This document shows, piece by piece, positions 58,890 through 64,000 of a stretch of 64,000 nucleotides of DNA. How positions within the stretch are numbered: position 1 is the stretch's first letter; every line of letters starts with the position of its first letter. This stretch comes from PZPK01 sp965230795 (GTDB lineage Bacteria > Pseudomonadota > Gammaproteobacteria > Pseudomonadales > Oleiphilaceae). A program made the translations under genes and the position numbers. The stretch covers positions 1,612,001-1,676,000 of the forward strand of contig OZ246020.1 in assembly GCA_965230795.1 (NCBI GenBank), given 5' to 3'. Under the pieces are notes generated by a model. That model was not told the origin of the DNA, made no database searches, and was given only the letters and a program-made list of their open reading frames with translations.

Positions 58890-59678
58890 TTATTTCACGC
58901 CCACCCGGTCTGGGGTGGTATTGATCGCTTCACCATTGCTCAGGGTCAAGCCGATGACATGACCGGAATTATCGCGTTGCAGCCTGGCGTTCTGGTAGCG
59001 CGCGTCGGCCGCGACATCGGCGAGCTTTGCAATGGATTTTCGCGGTAGATCGATCACCATGCTGTTCACAAGCCATGCCGGTAGGGCACCTCCCGGTTCG
59101 GTGTGCTGCATCCACACCAGTTCAGTCACCTCGTCGCTGGCGCGGCGCAAAATATAGCGGGCATGGGAAGATTCGATTCGAAACGCACTGGTGTCTTCAA
59201 GGCTAGTGTCATCAAGGCTAAGGCTATTAAGTGAAGCTTCGGTGAACATATCAATGTAGAGGGTATTGGCGTCACTTGCCGAGCGCGTGTGAATGCGAAC
59301 AATGACTTCACGATTCTTAAAGGGCCAGGGCAAATCGTTTAGTGCGTATCCGACACGATTATTGAAACTTTCAATCTGCAGGCTTTCGGATTTCAGGCAA
59401 CCATCGACCCATCTGGGGCAGGTGACGGGATCTGCGATCACCGCAAATACCGCTTCCAGTGGCTGGTCAATGACGGCTTGTGCTTTAAATGCTTCGAAGT
59501 CAGAGGTGCCATAATCGGCAGTGAACAGGCTCAGGTGATCCTGGGATTTCACCAGCTTCCAATCGTTGGCATTTTCTTCAAGCGCGGGAGAATCTGTCCA
59601 GGAAGGTGTCTGGGCAAGGGAGGTCAGAGGCGCAGGCAATACGAGTAACGCGAAGTATGCCAGCAGGAATCGCCTCAT
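58890..59678 (-). CDS. START-domain exported protein
   Basis: A 262-residue protein with a signal peptide (MRRFLLAYFALLVLPAPLTSLAQ). The rest, with WTDSPALEENANDWKLVKSQDHLSLF and VIADPVTCPRWVDGCLKSE, matches bacterial START-type lipid-binding proteins. Its hydrophobic cavity would bind a lipid in the periplasm. Role unknown. Convergent neighbours are absent; it is followed by the CBS gene on the same strand. Confidence 0.8.
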   Translation of the reverse strand: MRRFLLAYFALLVLPAPLTSLAQTPSWTDSPALEENANDWKLVKSQDHLSLFTADYGTSDFEAFKAQAVIDQPLEAVFAVIADPVTCPRWVDGCLKSESLQIESFNNRVGYALNDLPWPFKNREVIVRIHTRSASDANTLYIDMFTEASLNSLSLDDTSLEDTSAFRIESSHARYILRRASDEVTELVWMQHTEPGGALPAWLVNSMVIDLPRKSIAKLADVAADARYQNARLQRDNSGHVIGLTLSNGEAINTTPDRVGVK

Positions 59679-59793
59679 AAAGCGTATCTCCTAGTGGTTT
59701 GGATTGGAAAACCCGTTGGGGCTTTCCAATTCGTATGCACCTGCGCGATCTATCTGGCGATATAGCTCAGGTGCGATCGTGTTATCTGAAGAA

Positions 59794-60045
59794 TCAGGTT
59801 TCCGGCAAGGTTACATTCAATTCCAGAACGGAGCAGTCGTCGTTCTTATCGAGTTGGACCTGAACCTGGTCCTGATCGATGGGAACGTACTTGCGAATCA
59901 CATCCAGAATTTCCTGCTGTAACTGGGGCAGATAGTCTGGCTGCTCGCGCTGGCCTCTTTCATGGGCAACGATGATCTGCAAACGTTCTTTGGCAACGGA
60001 AGCTGTGTTCTTCTTTTTGCTTTTGAAGTAATCCAGAAAACTCAT
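59794..60045 (-). CDS. minE: Cell division topological factor MinE
   Basis: An 83-residue protein with LDYFKSKKKNTASVAKERLQIIVAHERG, the MinD-contacting helix, and a C-terminal dimer domain ending LNVTLPET. It drives pole-to-pole oscillation of MinCD so that the division site stays at mid-cell. The start overlaps the minD stop (ATGA). Confidence 0.95.
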   Translation of the reverse strand: MSFLDYFKSKKKNTASVAKERLQIIVAHERGQREQPDYLPQLQQEILDVIRKYVPIDQDQVQVQLDKNDDCSVLELNVTLPET

Positions 60046-60863
60046 GCTGTGGCGGACCCCTTAAACATACGTTTGAAGAAGCCTTTCTTTTCAGCCGTCA
60101 GGAAGCGGTAGGGTTTGTCTTTGCCAAGCAGGCGATCCACCGCATCGTCATACGCCTTGCCGGCATCACTTTCCTGATCGTGTATGACAGGCACTCCTGA
60201 GTTCGATGAGGTGAGCACTGCCGTGGATTCAGGAATAACACCAAGCAGCTTGATGGCCAGAATATCTTTGACATCGTCGACGCCAAGCATCTCGCCTTTT
60301 TCAACCCGCTCAGGGCTGTAACGTGTCAGCAACAGGTGTTCTTTCACAGGGTCAAGTCCTTGCTCAGCACGACGGGATTTGCTTTGCAGAATGCCCAGTA
60401 TGCGATCCGAATCTCGTACCGAAGATACTTCCGGGTTGGTGACGATGATGGCTTCGTCGGCAAAGTAAAGTGCCATTTGCGCGCCATGCTCAATGCCGGC
60501 AGGAGAGTCGCAAATGATGTACTCAAAGCGCTCGGCCAGATCCTTTAGGACTTTTTCCACGCCTTCTTTCGTCAGGGCATCCTTGTCACGCGTCTGGGAG
60601 GCGGGCAGGATATGCAGGTTTTCAACCTGCTTGTCCTTGATGAGAGCCTGATTCAGCGTTGCTTCTTCATTGATGACGTTGACGAAGTCGTAGACGACGC
60701 GGCGCTCACAATTCATGATCAGGTCGAGATTTCGCAGGCCGACATCGAAATCGATAACCACGGTTTTGTGACCTTTTAATGCCAGGCCAGTGGAAATTGA
60801 CGCGCTGCTAGTGGTTTTGCCAACGCCCCCTTTACCTGATGTGATAACTATAATTTTTGCCAA
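60042..60863 (-). CDS. minD: Septum site-determining ATPase MinD
   Basis: A 273-residue ParA-type ATPase with the deviant Walker A SGKGGVGKTTSSAS near residue 8, VVIDFDVGLRNLD, and the membrane-targeting amphipathic helix at the C-terminus (GFFKRMFKG). It recruits MinC to the membrane and is released by MinE. It forms an operon with minE, with minC 147 bp upstream. Confidence 0.95.
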   Translation of the reverse strand: MAKIIVITSGKGGVGKTTSSASISTGLALKGHKTVVIDFDVGLRNLDLIMNCERRVVYDFVNVINEEATLNQALIKDKQVENLHILPASQTRDKDALTKEGVEKVLKDLAERFEYIICDSPAGIEHGAQMALYFADEAIIVTNPEVSSVRDSDRILGILQSKSRRAEQGLDPVKEHLLLTRYSPERVEKGEMLGVDDVKDILAIKLLGVIPESTAVLTSSNSGVPVIHDQESDAGKAYDDAVDRLLGKDKPYRFLTAEKKGFFKRMFKGSATA

Positions 60864-61010
60864 TGTACTTTTCCCATGTTGCTATGTACTGCACTGTTCA
60901 AGCAGTGTTCATGTACTTTTGTCTCTTGAGGGGTCACGAAAACCCGCTCTTATATAGTTCCAGCTCGCCTGGCTCTGTTTATTCTGGCCGATACCAGACA
61001 AAGCGACGGG

Positions 61011-61886
61011 CTAGTATTCAATTTCCCTGAATTTAAGGGCGTCCTTGTCGAGAAAAACCTGTGCCGGTTTGCGTAGCACAGATTTATCAATATCCTCGCT
61101 GATCTTGTACTGGCCAGCGACGGATACGAGTTCGGCTTCAAGGCTATGGCAGAAAATGCGAGCGGAGGTGTCGCCTTTTACACCCGCTAGTGCCCGACCA
61201 CGCAGGGCACCATAGACATGGATGTTTCCATCTGCCAGGATCTCGGCGCCAGCGCTGACAGAGGCCATGACGATCAGGTCGCCATCAGAAGCGTAAACCT
61301 GCTGTCCGGAACGAACAGGGTGGTGAACAATCTTGCTGATCTGACGTTCCTTTTGCACCACAGTTTTAACGACTTCCACCGTTTCAGTCGCGGTGGCTGC
61401 CGGCTCACTGGGAACGGGCTCCGCCTGTCTTTCCTTTTGTTTGGCCAGAACGCCCAGGCCTGCGAGCTTGGCGGCAGCCTGGTGATGCTCGCTGCCGCCT
61501 CGTACGGCCACCACCTTGATTGAATGCTCCAGGCAGGCAGCAATCAAGTCGTTGAAAACGAGTGCTTCGTTTTCGTCAAATTTCTCAAGGCTGATGATGA
61601 CCGGAAGGTTTTCAAAAAAATCAGGAGCTTGAGAGGTTTTTTCCTTAAGATCCCTGCGGATTTGGTCCAGATTGTAGTGGGAGAGTTCTAGTGCAGTCAT
61701 CGGCACCAGTGAGCCCTTGAGTTTTATGCAGGGCTGGCCTTCAGGCGCAGTATCACGCATCGCTGGTTGCTCATTGTTATTATTGGATTCTGGTAAGTCT
61801 GAGGTGTTTGGTGCCGCGTTCCCTTCCTCAAATGTGAAACTTTCCTGTTGCTTTTGTTCTGGACTGGCGGTGACGCTGGAGCTCAT
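61011..61886 (-). CDS. minC: Septum formation inhibitor MinC
   Basis: A 291-residue protein. The N-terminal part (about 50-155) opposes FtsZ polymerisation; a Glu/Ala-rich linker follows and the C-terminal beta-helix (about 185-285) has SGQQVYASDGDLIVMASVSAGAEILADGNIHVYGALRGRALAG for binding MinD. An acidic N-terminal extension of about 45 residues is longer than in E. coli. Divergent from parC. Confidence 0.9.
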   Translation of the reverse strand: MSSSVTASPEQKQQESFTFEEGNAAPNTSDLPESNNNNEQPAMRDTAPEGQPCIKLKGSLVPMTALELSHYNLDQIRRDLKEKTSQAPDFFENLPVIISLEKFDENEALVFNDLIAACLEHSIKVVAVRGGSEHHQAAAKLAGLGVLAKQKERQAEPVPSEPAATATETVEVVKTVVQKERQISKIVHHPVRSGQQVYASDGDLIVMASVSAGAEILADGNIHVYGALRGRALAGVKGDTSARIFCHSLEAELVSVAGQYKISEDIDKSVLRKPAQVFLDKDALKFREIEY

Positions 61887-62171
61887 GAATTTGCCTGGTT
61901 GCTATCGGTCGTGAAATGTCTGTGTTCCGGGAAAACAGCTCCCCCGGTCTGATCCAAGTGACTCTTGTTTTTATTCAGAGACGACGGATTTTTTTAGCTC
62001 ATGTGGTCGACATCTTATCATGTCAATTTGGCTTTGGCTCCACTTTTTCGGCTGACTTTTTGGTAATGCGCAAGATTTGTTTCGCGGTGCGCGAAGCGCT
62101 TTGAATGCGCGGTGCTCCGCCCTATAATGCAGCGTTTATCATGTCCCTCTATCCAAGAAAAACGACGCATT

Positions 62172-64000
62172 ATGAGCAACGAAATTACAGGCTATGAAGA
62201 TGGTGTAGAGCAGGTTTCCCTGCGGGATTACACCGAAAAAGCCTATCTGGACTATTCCATGTACGTCATTCTGGACCGGGCCCTGCCGCATATTGGCGAT
62301 GGTCTGAAGCCAGTTCAGCGCCGAATTGTGTATGCCATGTCCGAGTTGGGGCTCAAGGCAACGGCAAAATACAAAAAGTCTGCCCGTACAGTCGGTGATG
62401 TACTCGGTAAATTTCATCCCCACGGTGACAGTGCCTGCTATGAAGCCATGGTGCTGATGGCGCAGCCTTTCAGCTACCGTTATCCACTCATCGACGGACA
62501 GGGGAACTGGGGTTCGCCTGATGATCCCAAGTCTTTTGCCGCGATGCGATATACGGAGTCGAGACTGGCTCCGTATGCAGAAGTATTGCTGAGCGAGCTC
62601 GGGCAGGGGACGGTCGATTGGGAGCCTAACTTCGATGGCACGCTGAATGAGCCGAAAACGCTTCCCGCGCGCCTGCCGAATCTGTTGCTAAACGGAACCA
62701 CCGGTATCGCGGTGGGCATGGCGACGGATATTCCCCCTCATAATTTGCGCGAGGTGGCATCTGCCTGCGTGCATTTGCTTGAAGATGAAAAAGCCTCGAC
62801 AGAAGCCTTGATGACGCACATCCAGGGGCCTGATTTTCCTACTGCCGCAGAGATTGTCACATCGCGTAAGGATTTGCAGGCAATCTACGAAACTGGCCGG
62901 GGCTCGGTGCGTATGCGCGCCGTGTATACCAAGGAGAGTGGTGATGTGGTGATCACTGAGTTACCGCATCAGGTCTCCGGTGCGAAAATTCTGGAGCAGA
63001 CTGCTGCCCAGATGCATGCCAAGAAGTTGCCAATGGTGGCAGATTTGCGTGATGAATCTGATCATGAAAATCCTACCCGCCTGGTCATCGTGCCGCGTTC
63101 CAACCGGGTTGATGTTGACGCACTGATGGGGCATTTGTTCTCAACGACGGATCTTGAGAAGAACTATCGCGTCAATATGAACATGATTGGCATTGATGGC
63201 CGTCCGGGTGTGCGAGATTTGCGCACGATTCTGAGTGACTGGCTGAGTTATCGAACCGACACCGTCACCCGGCGATTGAACTATCGCCTGGATAAAGTAG
63301 AGAAAAGGCTGCACCTGTTGGAAGGCTTGCTGATTGCCTTCCTGAATATTGACGAAGTCATTCATATCATTCGGACCGAAGACGAGCCCAAGGCGGTGTT
63401 GATGGCCCGTTTCGATCTGACCGAGGTGCAGGCGGATTATATTCTTGATACCAAGTTGCGTCAGTTGGCGCGTCTGGAAGAGATGAAAATCCGTAGCGAG
63501 CAGTCGGATCTGGAAAAAGAACGCAAGAGCCTGAAGAAAACCCTGGGTTCAAAAGCCCTGATGAAAAAGCTGATTCGGGACGAAATTCTGGCTGATGCCG
63601 AAGAATTTGGAGATGAGCGTCGATCTCCGCTCGTGGAGCGTGGTGAGGTAAAAGCCTTCAGTGAGGCAGATCTGGTGTCTTCGGAACCGGTGACAGTGGT
63701 GTTATCGGAGAAGGGCTGGGTGCGCGCAGCCAAAGGGCATGATATCGATCCGGCGGGACTGAGCTATAAATCTGGCGATGCCTACGCCTTGTCAGCAAGG
63801 GGAAAAAGTTCTCAAGGTGCGGTCTTCATTGATTCCACCGGCCGATCCTACACCATTCCTGCCCATACTTTGCCGTCGGCGCGAGGACAGGGTGAGCCCT
63901 TGACTGGCCGGATCAATCCGCCATCTGGCGCCACCTTCCGTGCCGTGTTGATGGGCGAGCCCGATCAGAAGCTGTTGATGATGACCGATGCGGGATACGG
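62172..64000 (+). CDS. parC: DNA topoisomerase IV subunit A (partial, runs off the window)
   Basis: The visible 609 codons match ParC from the start (MSNEITGYEDGVEQVSLRDY). The catalytic Tyr is about residue 127 in AMRYTESRL. The quinolone-resistance region keeps the sensitive residues in HGDSACYEAM (Ser 87 and Glu 91). ParC cuts DNA to unlink daughter chromosomes with ParE. The gene continues beyond position 64000, so the C-terminal domain is missing. The upstream ribosome site is weak. Confidence 0.95.
   Translation, partial: MSNEITGYEDGVEQVSLRDYTEKAYLDYSMYVILDRALPHIGDGLKPVQRRIVYAMSELGLKATAKYKKSARTVGDVLGKFHPHGDSACYEAMVLMAQPFSYRYPLIDGQGNWGSPDDPKSFAAMRYTESRLAPYAEVLLSELGQGTVDWEPNFDGTLNEPKTLPARLPNLLLNGTTGIAVGMATDIPPHNLREVASACVHLLEDEKASTEALMTHIQGPDFPTAAEIVTSRKDLQAIYETGRGSVRMRAVYTKESGDVVITELPHQVSGAKILEQTAAQMHAKKLPMVADLRDESDHENPTRLVIVPRSNRVDVDALMGHLFSTTDLEKNYRVNMNMIGIDGRPGVRDLRTILSDWLSYRTDTVTRRLNYRLDKVEKRLHLLEGLLIAFLNIDEVIHIIRTEDEPKAVLMARFDLTEVQADYILDTKLRQLARLEEMKIRSEQSDLEKERKSLKKTLGSKALMKKLIRDEILADAEEFGDERRSPLVERGEVKAFSEADLVSSEPVTVVLSEKGWVRAAKGHDIDPAGLSYKSGDAYALSARGKSSQGAVFIDSTGRSYTIPAHTLPSARGQGEPLTGRINPPSGATFRAVLMGEPDQKLLMMTDAGY

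Overview
The window is a gammaproteobacterial chromosome segment carrying a nearly complete lambda-like prophage. Host genes (hemA-prfA-prmC, lolB-ispE, prs-rplY-pth-ychF, minCDE, parC) have the gene orders usual in Gammaproteobacteria. A PEP-CTERM protein with a sigma-54 type promoter and an integron-like cassette suggest an aquatic or marine member (Oceanospirillales, Cellvibrionales or similar). The species cannot be fixed from the sequence.

Layout. (1) 1-2310 is an accessory left edge. It holds a cassette gene bracketed by attC-like core sites, a divergent CsrA-like gene and a PEP-CTERM protein. It is either host DNA or the prophage b-region; no left att site was found. (2) 2313-30386, minus strand, is the prophage pR/late arm. 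Read in transcription order it contains cro, an early CII-position gene, a replication initiator, rusA, a Q-like regulator, two terminator-flanked segments, endolysin, terminase, holin, large accessory surface proteins, portal, MuF, scaffold, capsid, head-tail connectors, tail tube, frameshifted tail chaperone, tape measure and tail tip. (3) 30387-34265 is the immunity region. The cI-type repressor gene lies between two clusters of the same 13-bp operator (AAACA-N3-TGTTT). Between cI and the left operator lies a rex-like island with a gene whose first 36 residues are a ribosomal L7/L12 N-terminal domain, and a HigB/HigA-type pair with a third overlapping gene. (4) 34266-41490, plus strand, is the pL arm: RecT, a YqaJ-type exonuclease, HNH endonuclease, a moron, an excisionase-like protein and the integrase, ending at tRNA-Met. 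(5) 41534-64000 is host core genome.

How it works together. The repressor probably occupies both operator clusters and shuts off pL and pR. Its own message appears leaderless, as in lambda. Genes immediately downstream of cI are likely expressed in the lysogen and are the best candidates for exclusion or addiction functions. Late genes lie behind terminators downstream of the Q-like gene, as expected for antitermination control. Several genes inside the late operon (an outer-membrane-like protein with an Asp-Gly repeat, a four-helix membrane protein, a secreted 469-residue protein and a 940-residue Ig-repeat protein) look like lysogenic-conversion or surface modules.

The strongest candidate for something undescribed is the L7/L12-domain fusion at 31294-32496. 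It is flanked by 14-bp direct repeats and sits in the rex position next to a possible tripartite toxin-antitoxin operon.
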